Shown here piece after piece: positions 55,817 to 64,000 of a stretch of 64,000 nucleotides of DNA (the stretch's first letter is position 1; every line of letters begins with the position of its first letter). The position numbers were made by a program, and so were the translations under genes. Source of the DNA: Alphaproteobacteria bacterium (GTDB lineage: Bacteria; Pseudomonadota; Alphaproteobacteria; Acetobacterales; Acetobacteraceae). The notes beneath the pieces were generated by a model. That model made no database searches. It saw only the letters and a list, made by a program, of their open reading frames with translations, and was not told where the DNA came from. Location: the NCBI GenBank assembly GCA_026400815.1, contig JAPLOI010000084.1:60995-124994 (forward strand). Reading direction: 5' to 3'.

Positions 55817-58800
55817 TCAGGCGGCTTCTTCCTCCGCGCGCAGGGCCAGCGTGTGCTGGCAGATGCGCAGCCAGTCGTCGAAGGGCCCGGAAGATCCGAC
55901 GAGGCGCGTGGTGGTGGCGGTGTAGAGGCCGGGAGCCAGGCGACGGGCTGGGCTGGGCGTGCCGGTGGTGACGCAGAGCAGCCTGCCGGGGCCGTGGCGG
56001 GCGATGGCGGCCTTCAGCGTGTGCATGTCGGGTTCGGTGAGGTCCGGGGCGGCGAAGACGAAGATCTTGCGGCCTTCACGGAGGTCCGCCAGCAGCTTGC
56101 GGCACAGGTAGCCGAGGGCGGCCATGCCGCGCTGCTTCATGACGGCCAAGGCGTCCTCGCCCAGGGCGGTGAGCGATTCGTGCGTGTGCAGCGCGGCATA
56201 GGGGGTGCGCAACACGTAGTCCGGCTTGCTGGCGACGACATCGATCACGACGGGGTCTTCCAGCGCGATGAAGTCGTCCGCCAGGCCGAGGAGCAGGCGC
56301 CGCAGGTCGGTACCGGCCCAGCGCAGCAGGCTGGGAGGGACATGGGTGCCGGTTTCGCGCTGGACGAAGCCGAATTCACAGCTGGCGCCCAGGCTCTCGA
56401 AGCCGGCGAGCAAGCCGCTGCCGGGGTGCGGCGTGGGCAGATGCTGGCCGGCCTGCCAATCCCACCCGACGAGCAGGAGGGTCGCGGGGCCGTGCCAAGG
56501 CGGAATCACGTGGTCGGCGAGCACGGCGTGGCCGTTGGTCCAGCGGCGGCGGGATCCGTGTTCCCAGCCGTGGAAGCCTTCGCCGAGCAAGGGCGCGTCG
56601 AGCTGGACCTCGTGGCGGAGGTCGCCCTGTTCCCAGGCGATGGATTGCAGGAGGACGCCGAGGCGGCGGCGGTCCTGGCCACCATGGATCAGATTCGGGA
56701 TGCCGATGGGCGAGACGATGGCGATCTCGGCGGCGGGCAGCGCGATCGGGAAGGCGTAGGCCCCGCCGGGGCGGCGCGTGGGCAGGACGAGGCGGCCATC
56801 GACGCGCAGGTGCAGGCTGGGCGGAGCGGGCTGGCCTTCAACGAAGGTGGCGAGGCTGGCGAGGCTGAGGCCGGCTTCGATCAGTTCGGGCGGCACGGGG
56901 CGGCCATGCACCGCCTCCACCTCCGCGCAGACCAGCACGACGCCGAACGAATCGACGCCGAGATCGGCCAGCGTGTCCTCCGCGCCGATGTCGCCCTGCT
57001 GGATGGCGGGGAGGTCCAGCACATCCTGCCAGAGGCGCAGCATGGCGTGCTCCCCTTCCGAGGAGGGGGGGCGGCCGGCGGGCTGAGTGTCATCCGGCGC
57101 AGTCTGCGGCGTGGGCAGGGCGGCGGTGTCCAGCTTGCCGCTGGCGGTGGTGGGCAGCGCGGGCAGGAAGGCGAAGGCGGCGGGGATCATCGCCTTGGGC
57201 AGCAGGGTGGCAAGCCGGCGGCGCAGGACGGGAAGCGGCGGCGGCTCGCGGGACGGGACGAGCCAGGCGACCAGGCGGCGCGCGCTGCCCTCGCCGCGCA
57301 GGCCGATGGCGGCGGCGGCGATGCCATCGACGGCGCGCAGGGCGGCCTCGATCTCGGCCACCTCCATGCGCACGCCGTTCAGCTTGAACTGGCCGTCGGT
57401 GCGGCCGAGGAAATCGAGCTGCCCGTCCGGCCGCCAGCGGGCGCGGTCACCGGTGCGGTAGAGGCGATCACCGGTGAAGGGATCGGGCACGAAGCGCTCT
57501 TCGGTGAGGTCAGGGCGGCCCACATAGCCCTGCGCGACGGCCACCCCGCCCAGGCACAGCTCGCCTTCCACGCCGCGCGGCAGCAGGGCGCCGTGGCGAT
57601 CCAGCACGTGCATCGACACGTTGGCGATGGGGCGGCCGATGCAAGGCGCGTCGCGGCCCGGGCCGATGCTGGCCTCGCTGACATAGACGGTGGCCTCGGT
57701 GGGGCCGTAGGCGTTGATCAGGCGCAGGCCGGGCCGGGCCGCCAGCAGCCGGTCGGCCAGGGCGCGGGTGAGCGCCTCGCCGATGGTGACGACGGTGGTG
57801 GTGGCTGCCGGCAGGCCGCCGGCGCGCAGCACGGCTTCCAGGATGGTGGGGCTGCCGCTGACCGTTCGCACCTCGGCGCGCAAGGGCGAATGGGTAAGTG
57901 CGGGCAGGTGCGCGGCCACCAGCAGCCGGCCGCCTGTGACGAGCGGGGCGAAAAGTTCGAACATCGCGACATCGAAAGTGAGCGCGGTGGAGAAGAACAT
58001 GCCGCGGCACGCCTCCTCCCCCAGGGTGGCGGCGGCGTGCAGCGCGAGGTTGGCGATGCTGCGCTGGCTGACGGCCACGCCCTTCGGCCGGCCGGTGGAG
58101 CCGGAGGTGAACAGCACATAGGCGGTGTCGTCCGGCATAGCCGCAGGCAGCGCATCGACCGGCACGGAGGGGCCGGCGAGATCGAGGCGCAGTTCGGCAA
58201 TGCCCAGGCCGCAGGGCGCATCGGCCAGCAGCAGCATGGCGCCGGCATCCTGCAGGGCCTGGCGCTGGCGCGCGGCGGGGTGGGTGGGATCGAGCGGCAG
58301 GAAGGCGGCGCCGAGGCGGTGCGCGGCGAGCAAGGCCGCAACCAGCGTGGCGTTGCGCGCCAGGCGCAGCCCGATCACGGCGCCGCGCCGGGCCCCGGCG
58401 GCAGCGAGGCGGCCGGCGATGGCCTCGGCGCGGGCGAGCAGGCTGCGATAGTCCAGCGCCTCCTGCCCATCCTGCACCGCGATGGCATCCGGCGTTCGGG
58501 CGGCCTGGGCGGCGATCAGGGACGGCAGGGTGGCGGGCTCCGGCAGCGGCTGGGCGGGGCCGCGGCCGAGGGCGAGCAACGCGGTCGCCTCCCCCGGCGG
58601 CAGGATGCGCAGCGCACTGGCGGGGGTGGCGAGGGTGGCGGGGGCATCGGCCAGCAGGCACGCCCAGGCGGCGGCGATAGCTTCGCGGACGGAGGGCGGC
58701 AGGGCGGGCGCGCAGGCGAGGCGGGGCGCCGTGCCATCCAGATGCACCGTAACCGCCGGAGGTTCGGCCGGCGCGCTGGGGCGCAGGGCGGCGGCGGCCT

Positions 58801-60226
58801 GGTGCAGCCAGGCACCGAGCCGGGTGCTGGCGGGGAGCGCCAGGGCGAGGCCATGGGTGGCACCGCCCTGCTCTGCCGCGACGGACACGGCCTCGCCGAG
58901 CCGATCCTGCACGCGTGCAGCGGCGAGGGCGGCCAGGGCGGCGGCGAGGGCTGGCACGGGCAGGCACAGCAGCGCGGCCAGGGCGGCGAGGTCCGCGGGC
59001 ACCGGCGGGGGGAGTGCCGGCTGGGCCTCCTGCCGGGTCAGCGCATCGACGATGGCGGATTGCAGCTGCGCTGCCTCCGCGGGGGGGAGCAGGGCCGGGT
59101 CGTGATCGAGCGTGAGCGAGAGGTCGTCGCCCTCTTCGCGCAGCACGACCATCAGCGGGGCACTGGGGCCGTGGTGGCGCGCGACCACCGGCCAGCTGGC
59201 CTCCACCGCGGGGAGGTAGTTGAACTGCGCATCGGCCAGCGGGCCGCCGCCGGGCCGCGGGGCGATGCCGCGCAGCGGAAGGCGGCCGTGGCGGAAGTCG
59301 GCGGCCAGCCGGGTGCCGAGGCGCAAGGCCAGCTCGGCCACCGGCGCATGCAGCTCATCCGCCACCAGCGGCAGGCCGGTGGCGAAGCTGCCGACAGTGC
59401 CGCGAAAGCGCGCGCCGGGGCGCAGATCCACCTGCACGCTCAACGCCACTTCATCCCGGCCGAAATGCCGGCCGAGGGCGTGGGCCGTGGCCGCCAGAGC
59501 GAGGCGCGGCAGGGTGGTTCCGGCCTGGGCTGCGCGGGCCCGGGGGCCGGCCGCGGCGAAGCGGTGTTGCGGCGTGGTGGCGGTGGCGGCCACGCTGGCG
59601 CCGGGGAAGAGCAAGGGCGGCAGGGTGGCCAGCCGGGCCTGCCAGTGGCGGTGCGCAGCCTGCTGCGCCAGCTCCGGCAGGGCGAAGGCACGAACGGCAT
59701 CGGCCAGGGCGGCAGGCGCGGGCGGCGCGGGCGCACCCGCCTCCAGCGCCCGCAGATGGGCATATAGACGGCGCGCCAAAGCGGCCGCGCCGGGGGCATC
59801 GCAGGCCACCTGGGTGAGGAAGCGGGCCCAGAGATGGCGTTCCGGCGCCAGGCGCAGCAGGGTGCATTCAAACGGCGAGGCGCCCTCGGGATCGATCGGG
59901 TGCCGGCATTGCGACGCGAACCACGCCAGCGCCGCTTGCTCCGGGTTCGGTTCGCCGGAGAGGTCGATCAGGGGGCAGTCGCTGCTGGGCGTGGCCGGCA
60001 CCAGCACCGGCGCACGGCCCTGCAGCGCCACGCGACGGTGCAGCGACTCGGCCTCCGCCACGGCACGGGCCACTGCCTGGCGGAAGCGCCCGATGTCGAG
60101 CGGGCCATCGATTGCCTGCAACGCGGCGCGCAGGCTGGGGGCCCCGCTGCCGCGCAGGCGATCCAGCATCCAGAGTTCATGCTGCACCGGCAGGAGGGGC
60201 CATCTGGCCGGGAGCATGTCGTTCAT
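55817..60226 (-). CDS. single-module NRPS-like protein with degenerate condensation domain
   Basis: About 1469 residues. (1) Residues ~5-420 resemble a condensation domain, but HHxxxDG reads TQVACDA near residue 140. (2) The adenylation domain has A3 LFTSGSTGRPKGVAVSQ (~705), A5 NAYGPTEATVY (~840), A7/A8 YRTGDRARWRPDGQLDFLG and GQFKLNGVRMEVAEIEAAL (~930), A10 ASGKLDTAAL (~1035). (3) A carrier domain has LADLGVDSFGVV (~1090), with the phosphopantetheine Ser. (4) A ~340-residue C-terminal module (DRRRLGVLLQSIAWEQ ... GFESLGASCEFGFVQRETG) is not a thioesterase or reductase. No MbtH or PPTase is adjacent. Substrate and product unknown. Confidence 0.85.
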   Translation of the reverse strand: MNDMLPARWPLLPVQHELWMLDRLRGSGAPSLRAALQAIDGPLDIGRFRQAVARAVAEAESLHRRVALQGRAPVLVPATPSSDCPLIDLSGEPNPEQAALAWFASQCRHPIDPEGASPFECTLLRLAPERHLWARFLTQVACDAPGAAALARRLYAHLRALEAGAPAPPAPAALADAVRAFALPELAQQAAHRHWQARLATLPPLLFPGASVAATATTPQHRFAAAGPRARAAQAGTTLPRLALAATAHALGRHFGRDEVALSVQVDLRPGARFRGTVGSFATGLPLVADELHAPVAELALRLGTRLAADFRHGRLPLRGIAPRPGGGPLADAQFNYLPAVEASWPVVARHHGPSAPLMVVLREEGDDLSLTLDHDPALLPPAEAAQLQSAIVDALTRQEAQPALPPPVPADLAALAALLCLPVPALAAALAALAAARVQDRLGEAVSVAAEQGGATHGLALALPASTRLGAWLHQAAAALRPSAPAEPPAVTVHLDGTAPRLACAPALPPSVREAIAAAWACLLADAPATLATPASALRILPPGEATALLALGRGPAQPLPEPATLPSLIAAQAARTPDAIAVQDGQEALDYRSLLARAEAIAGRLAAAGARRGAVIGLRLARNATLVAALLAAHRLGAAFLPLDPTHPAARQRQALQDAGAMLLLADAPCGLGIAELRLDLAGPSVPVDALPAAMPDDTAYVLFTSGSTGRPKGVAVSQRSIANLALHAAATLGEEACRGMFFSTALTFDVAMFELFAPLVTGGRLLVAAHLPALTHSPLRAEVRTVSGSPTILEAVLRAGGLPAATTTVVTIGEALTRALADRLLAARPGLRLINAYGPTEATVYVSEASIGPGRDAPCIGRPIANVSMHVLDRHGALLPRGVEGELCLGGVAVAQGYVGRPDLTEERFVPDPFTGDRLYRTGDRARWRPDGQLDFLGRTDGQFKLNGVRMEVAEIEAALRAVDGIAAAAIGLRGEGSARRLVAWLVPSREPPPLPVLRRRLATLLPKAMIPAAFAFLPALPTTASGKLDTAALPTPQTAPDDTQPAGRPPSSEGEHAMLRLWQDVLDLPAIQQGDIGAEDTLADLGVDSFGVVLVCAEVEAVHGRPVPPELIEAGLSLASLATFVEGQPAPPSLHLRVDGRLVLPTRRPGGAYAFPIALPAAEIAIVSPIGIPNLIHGGQDRRRLGVLLQSIAWEQGDLRHEVQLDAPLLGEGFHGWEHGSRRRWTNGHAVLADHVIPPWHGPATLLLVGWDWQAGQHLPTPHPGSGLLAGFESLGASCEFGFVQRETGTHVPPSLLRWAGTDLRRLLLGLADDFIALEDPVVIDVVASKPDYVLRTPYAALHTHESLTALGEDALAVMKQRGMAALGYLCRKLLADLREGRKIFVFAAPDLTEPDMHTLKAAIARHGPGRLLCVTTGTPSPARRLAPGLYTATTTRLVGSSGPFDDWLRICQHTLALRAEEEAA

Positions 60227-60343
60227 GGATGGGTCCGTCTTTCCAGGCAGACGCTGATCGGACGACGAGCGATCACCTGCCATACCGTGGTGGCGTGATC
60301 GAGCCGTAAACGCCACTGGCGGGTGCCCGCGGTGGGCGCCGCC

Positions 60344-61579
60344 TCAGGCCAGCAGGCCAGCCAAGGCGCCGCTGGTGCAGGTGGCCAAGGTGCCGGAGAG
60401 GATGGCGCGTAGGCCGAGGGCGACGATTTCGTCGCGGCGCTCCGGCACCATGGCGCCCATGCCGCCGATCAGGATGCCCAGGCTGCCGAAATTGGCGAAG
60501 CCGCACATGGCGTAGGTGAGGATCAGGCGGCTGTGCGGGGAGAGCGCCTCGGCCGGCGTGTTGGCCAGGCCGATATAGCTGACGAACTCGTTCAGCACCG
60601 TCTTGGTGCCCATCAGGTGCGCGGCCACGCCGGTCTCGGCCCAGGGAATGCCGATCAGCCACATCAGCGGGCGGAACGGGATGGCGAACAGGCCCTGCAG
60701 GGTGAAGCCGCCGGGGAACAGGCCGAGGATGTTGTTCAGCAGCGTGACAATGGCCACCGTGACCAGCAGCACGGCGATGATGCCGGCCAGGATCGGCAAT
60801 CCCTCCGCCGTGCCCTTCACCAGGGCATCGAGCGCGCTGGCCGGCGGGTGCGGCAAAACGATGCGGGCGTCCTCGTCGTTGGGGCGGAACGGGACCATCA
60901 GGGCGGCGATGGCGAGCGCCGCCGGGGTGGAAATCACCGAGGCGATCATGATGTGGCCCAAGGCATCAGGGATCACCGGGCCAAGGATCGCGGCGTAGAT
61001 CACCATCATCGTGCCGGCGATGCCGGCCAGGCCGCAGGTCATCAGCGCGAACAGCTCGCCGCGCTGCATCCGCGCCAGCCAGGGCCGGATCAGCAAGGGC
61101 GCCTCGATCATGCCGACGAAGATGTGGGTGGCCGCGCCAAGGCCGAGTGCGCCACCAACGCCCAGCGTTCGGCGCAGCACCCAGGCAAACGCCCTCGCCA
61201 CCGCCTGCAGCACGCCCCAATGGAACAGCAGCGCCGCCAGCGCCGAAATCACCAGCACCAGCGGCAAGGCGCGGAACGCCAGCACGAAGGCCGCGCCCGG
61301 AAACGGCTCCGTAAACGGATAAGGCGGGCCGCCGAGATAGCCAAACACAAACCGCGTGCCGGCATCCGTCGCCGTCTGCAGCGCATGCACCGCATCGTTC
61401 AACGCCAACACCGCCCGCGTCGCCGGCGGAAACCCGATCAACACCAGCGCCAGGACCAGCTGCAACGCCATGCCACCCGCCACCGTGCGCCACGGCACCG
61501 CCCGCCGGTCCTCGCTCAATCCCCACGCGACCGCCAGCACCACCCCGATGCCTGCGATGGGAAGAAGGCTGCTCAGCAT
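60344..61579 (-). CDS. concentrative nucleoside transporter (NupC/CNT family)
   Basis: A 411-residue membrane symporter. GALGLGAATHIFVGMIEAPLLIRP and TCGLAGIAGTMMVIYAAILG form the CNT core, GTKTVLNEFVSYIGLA and ILTYAMCGFANFGSLGILIGG are the nucleoside- and Na/H-binding segments. Start MLSSLLPIAGIG at 61579; upstream open frame is repeat-derived. It imports nucleosides with protons or sodium. Confidence 0.92.
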   Translation of the reverse strand: MLSSLLPIAGIGVVLAVAWGLSEDRRAVPWRTVAGGMALQLVLALVLIGFPPATRAVLALNDAVHALQTATDAGTRFVFGYLGGPPYPFTEPFPGAAFVLAFRALPLVLVISALAALLFHWGVLQAVARAFAWVLRRTLGVGGALGLGAATHIFVGMIEAPLLIRPWLARMQRGELFALMTCGLAGIAGTMMVIYAAILGPVIPDALGHIMIASVISTPAALAIAALMVPFRPNDEDARIVLPHPPASALDALVKGTAEGLPILAGIIAVLLVTVAIVTLLNNILGLFPGGFTLQGLFAIPFRPLMWLIGIPWAETGVAAHLMGTKTVLNEFVSYIGLANTPAEALSPHSRLILTYAMCGFANFGSLGILIGGMGAMVPERRDEIVALGLRAILSGTLATCTSGALAGLLA

Positions 61580-61607
61580 GGGGTTGGGGGGGCGGAAGGA
61601 AGAAAGG

Positions 61608-61791
61608 CCAGGGCTCTGCCCTGGACCCGCCAGGAACCTGAGGTCCCTGGACCCACATTTATTCCGCCTTCGGCGGGAGGGGCCGTCTCGGCGCGCGACC
61701 CACACCGGGTCGGCCCCTCCCGCCGAAGGCGGAAACGGTCGAGGGGTCTGGGGCCTAAGGCCCCAGCGGGGTCGAGGGGCAGAGCCCCTCG
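61608..61791. repeat. cluster of five palindromes
   Basis: Five inverted repeats follow one another: 61608-61624 (CCAGGGC/GCCCTGG), 61630-61650 (CCAGG/CCTGG), 61662-61684 with 61712-61734 (perfect 23-bp arms, 27-nt loop), 61748-61766 (CTGGGGCC/GGCCCCAG) and 61773-61791 (CGAGGGGC/GCCCCTCG). The cluster fills the gap between the nucleoside transporter start and the dehydrogenase stop. It is a REP-type array. Confidence 0.8.
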
Positions 61792-61826
61792 CCTTGCCTT
61801 CCCCTCCACCACCCCCTGCCCCATGC

Positions 61827-62918
61827 CTAGTAGCCTTCGTCCAGTCGCAGCAGCGGGAAGGCGCTGTGGACGTGGGGGGTGGTGACGGTGGGGGCGGGGT
61901 GGAGGTGGGCTCGGGTGAGGGCGGCGAAGCTCGGGGCGCCGACGAGGCCGAGGGCGAGGGTGACTTCGTCTTCCAGCAGTTCCAGCAGGCGGACCACGCC
62001 GTCGGCGCCGTCGGCGGCCAGGCCGTAGAGGTAGAGGCGGCCGATGATCACCAGGTCAGCGCCCATGGCGATGCCCTTGACGATATCGGTGCCGCGGTTG
62101 AAGCCGCCATCGACATAGACCTTGGCGCGGCCGGCGACGGCTTGCACGACTTCGGGCAGCACATCGAAGGAGCCGCGGCCGTGGTCCAGCTGGCGGCCGC
62201 CGTGGTTGGAGACGTAGACGACGTCTACCCCGTGATCGACGCAGAGGGCGGCGTCTTCGGCGGTGGCGATGCCTTTGACGATGAGCGGGATCTTGTGGCG
62301 GGCCTTAAAGACCTCGACGTTTTTCCAGTTGAGGCCGGCCTGGAATTCCATGCCGGAGTTGCGGGCCTGCCAGGGCTTACGGAAGCGCTTGGCGATGTCG
62401 CGCTCGCGGCGGGAGAGGTGGGCGGTGTCGACGGTGAGGCAGAAGGCGTCGTAGCCGGCATCGACGGCGCGGGCGACGTGGTCGCCGATCCAGTCATCGT
62501 CGCCGCGGACATAGAGCTGGAACACCTTGGGGCCGCGGCCGGATTTGGCGATGGTTTCCAGGCCCGGTTGGGTGACGGAGGAGACGAACATCGGCACGCC
62601 GTATTCGCCGGCGGCTTTCGCGACGGTGGCGCCGCCGCCGGCCTCGAAGGATTCGAGCGAGCCGACGGGGGCAAGGCCGACGGGCAGGCGGATCTGCTTG
62701 CCGAAGAAGCCGTGCGAGGTGTCGATATTGGAGACATCGACCAGGGTGCGCGGGCGGAAGGCCATGCTGTCCAGCGCCTGGCGGTTGCGGGCGAGGGTGG
62801 TTTCGGTTTCCGCGCCGCCGATCAGGTAGTCCCAGATGAAGCGGTTGAGCTTCAGGTTCGCGGCCTTGATGAACTCGTGCAGGTTCTGGAATTCGTGATC
62901 GATATTGGTGCGGGCCAT
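61827..62918 (-). CDS. FMN-dependent alpha-hydroxy-acid dehydrogenase/oxidase
   Basis: A 363-residue TIM-barrel flavoenzyme of the lactate dehydrogenase/glycolate oxidase/mandelate dehydrogenase family. LPVGLAPVGSLESF and VFQLYVRGDDDW line the FMN site, LTVDTAHLSRRERDIAKRF is the hinge, PLIVKGIATAEDA holds the FMN Lys and YVSNHGGRQLDHGRG contains the catalytic His and substrate Arg. Start MARTNIDHEF at 62918. The exact 2-hydroxy acid is unknown. Divergent from the SMP-30 gene by 75 nt. Confidence 0.92.
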   Translation of the reverse strand: MARTNIDHEFQNLHEFIKAANLKLNRFIWDYLIGGAETETTLARNRQALDSMAFRPRTLVDVSNIDTSHGFFGKQIRLPVGLAPVGSLESFEAGGGATVAKAAGEYGVPMFVSSVTQPGLETIAKSGRGPKVFQLYVRGDDDWIGDHVARAVDAGYDAFCLTVDTAHLSRRERDIAKRFRKPWQARNSGMEFQAGLNWKNVEVFKARHKIPLIVKGIATAEDAALCVDHGVDVVYVSNHGGRQLDHGRGSFDVLPEVVQAVAGRAKVYVDGGFNRGTDIVKGIAMGADLVIIGRLYLYGLAADGADGVVRLLELLEDEVTLALGLVGAPSFAALTRAHLHPAPTVTTPHVHSAFPLLRLDEGY

Positions 62919-62993
62919 GCCAGTCCTCGTGCGCGCGTCTGTGTTCGGGCGTGAGTTTGTGACAGGCTGGCACCGGAGCGGCAAGGGACGGAG

Positions 62994-63863
62994 ATGGGCA
63001 TGGGCGGGCTGCGGATTGTGGGCGAGGGGCGCGATTTCCTGGGCGAGGGCCCGGTGTGGTGCGAGCGGGAGCAGGCGCTGTACTGGGTGGACATTCGCGC
63101 GCCCGCGGTGCGGCGGCTGGACAAGGCGGGCGCCGTGACAAGCTGGGCGATGCCGGAGCCGGTGGGCTCGCTGGCGTTGCGCGAGAAGGGCGGCATTCTG
63201 GTGGCGCTGAAATCGGCGCTGAGCGTGTTCGACCCGGCGACCGGGGCGGTGGAAAAGATCGCCGACGCGCCGGGGCACCATGCCGGGCTGCGCTTCAACG
63301 ACGGCAAGTGCGACCGGCAGGGGCGGTTCTGGGTGGGCACGATGTTCGCGGAGACGCCGGGCACGCCGGGGTTCCTGTATCGGCTGGACGGTACCGGGTG
63401 TGCGGCGGTGCTGGATCAGATCGGGATTCCCAATTCCCTGTGCTGGTCGCCTGATGGGCGCACCATGTATTTCACCGACAGCCCGAAGCGGGTGATCTGG
63501 GCGTTTCCGTACGATCCGGCCACGGGTGCGATCGGCGAGCGGCGGGTGTTCGCGAGCCTTGCGGCGCCGATGGTGGGCGATGGGGCGACGGTGGATGCCG
63601 AGGGCTATCTGTGGAGCGGCAACTATGGCGGCTGGCGGGTGACGCGGTTTGCGCCCGATGGCAGCGTGGACCGTGTGATCCCGTTGCCGGCCAGCAACAT
63701 CACCAGCTGCGCCTTCGGCGGGCCCGGGCTGGGAACGCTGTATATCACGTCCGCTTTCCAGAACCTGAGCGACGAACAGCGGGCGAAGCAGCCGGCGGCG
63801 GGGGCGTTGTTTGCCATCGACGTGGGCGTGCGCGGGCTGCCGGAAGCACGGTTCGCTTATTAG
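62994..63863 (+). CDS. SMP-30/gluconolactonase/LRE family protein
   Basis: A 289-residue six-bladed beta-propeller lactonase. Metal ligands are in GEGPVWCERE (Glu18), IPNSLCWSPDG and VGDGATVDAEGYLWSG; GLRFNDGKCDRQGRFWVGTM is the family signature. Probably hydrolyses a sugar lactone. ATG 62994 is used; ATG 63000 is possible. A transposase fragment overlaps its stop codon by 4 nt on the opposite strand. Confidence 0.92.
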   Translation: MGMGGLRIVGEGRDFLGEGPVWCEREQALYWVDIRAPAVRRLDKAGAVTSWAMPEPVGSLALREKGGILVALKSALSVFDPATGAVEKIADAPGHHAGLRFNDGKCDRQGRFWVGTMFAETPGTPGFLYRLDGTGCAAVLDQIGIPNSLCWSPDGRTMYFTDSPKRVIWAFPYDPATGAIGERRVFASLAAPMVGDGATVDAEGYLWSGNYGGWRVTRFAPDGSVDRVIPLPASNITSCAFGGPGLGTLYITSAFQNLSDEQRAKQPAAGALFAIDVGVRGLPEARFAY

Positions 63864-64000
63864 GCCGCGTGGACAAAGCGTATCCAAATCTTGATTGCGG
63901 CGAGTTTGGCGAAGCCGAGGAAGCTTTCAGCTGTGTGGTCGTATCTTGTAGCGACGCGCCTGCTTTCCTTGAGCCGATTGAAGAACCGTTCGATCCTGTT
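63860..64000 (-). mobile_element. IS5-family transposase, C-terminal part (cut by window end)
   Basis: The minus strand encodes NRIERFFNRLKESRRVATRYD then FLGFAKLAAIKIWIRFVHAA and a stop at 63860. This is the C-terminus of IS5-family DDE transposases, including the catalytic Glu region (IERFFNRLK). The rest of the element lies beyond the window. The stop overlaps the SMP-30 stop, leaving no room for the usual terminal inverted repeat outside the gene. Confidence 0.85.

Noticed and set aside
55853..59767. Plus-strand open frame of about 1304 codons opposite the NRPS-like gene
   Set aside because: Low-complexity Gly/Arg/Ala translation, no start context; the minus strand has all adenylation motifs.
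61573..61824. Open frames within the palindrome cluster
   Set aside because: Their sequence is entirely repeat-derived.

Overview
The window is chromosomal DNA of a high-GC alphaproteobacterium, most likely a member of the Acetobacteraceae (Roseomonas/Acidiphilium-like). The grounds are the very GC-rich coding sequence with heavy G/C third positions, the ribosomal/proline/NAD gene block rplU-rpmA-obgE-proB-proA-nadD-rsfS-rlmH-gpmI-envC-like-ctpA-yibQ-like-rppH in one orientation, a complete cbb3 oxidase operon, several peptide ABC importers, and intergenic hairpin repeats of a type I associate with this family. The genus is an inference. No tRNA, rRNA, CRISPR array or prophage was found.

Layout. 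56-2689 (minus): a TAXI-type TRAP solute-binding protein and an ExeA-like ATPase. 2908-4143: a PLP-dependent decarboxylase. 4276-16609 (plus): the housekeeping block, from ribosomal proteins L21/L27 through proline synthesis, NAD synthesis, ribosome silencing/methylation and glycolysis to cell-envelope turnover (LytM activator, CtpA protease, divergent deacetylase), RNA pyrophosphohydrolase and CreA. 16836-22208: a five-gene dipeptide-type ABC importer. 22263-22800: a ParD/ParE toxin-antitoxin pair. 22811-26703: a CinA/nucleotidyltransferase fusion, a Baeyer-Villiger-type monooxygenase and an aldose 1-epimerase. 26824-34913 (minus): a nine-gene operon ending in ccoNOQPGHIS and led by a small membrane protein, with an FNR/FixK-type box at 34992-35005 facing a divergent TauE/SafE-like gene. 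35888-44382: a second peptide importer with two tandem near-duplicate binding proteins, two permeases and two ATPases. 44410-46825: a probably frameshifted Stf0-type sulfotransferase and a lone binding protein.

46826-48640 is an AT-rich island, clearly foreign in composition. It holds an OLD-type ATPase and a TOPRIM nuclease-like protein in the same frame, separated by a single TGA directly followed by ATG. This is the best candidate for an anti-phage or mobile-DNA system here and resembles an OLD-family nuclease split into two polypeptides. 48651-51491 holds a hydrolase, a Pro/Arg-rich hypothetical protein, a sulfurtransferase and a small secreted protein. 51595-60226 holds two paralogous GT4 glycosyltransferases, an ABC exporter and a single-module NRPS-like protein with a degenerate condensation domain and an unusual C-terminal module. 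60344-63863 holds a nucleoside transporter, an FMN-dependent alpha-hydroxy-acid dehydrogenase and an SMP-30/gluconolactonase protein. The window ends inside an IS5-type transposase.

Four copies of a roughly 110-120 bp composite palindrome (16617, 26710, 40084, 52691) sit between genes, two in each orientation. Other palindromic repeats lie at 49984, 51556 and 61608-61791. There is no gene-free stretch longer than 300 bases.
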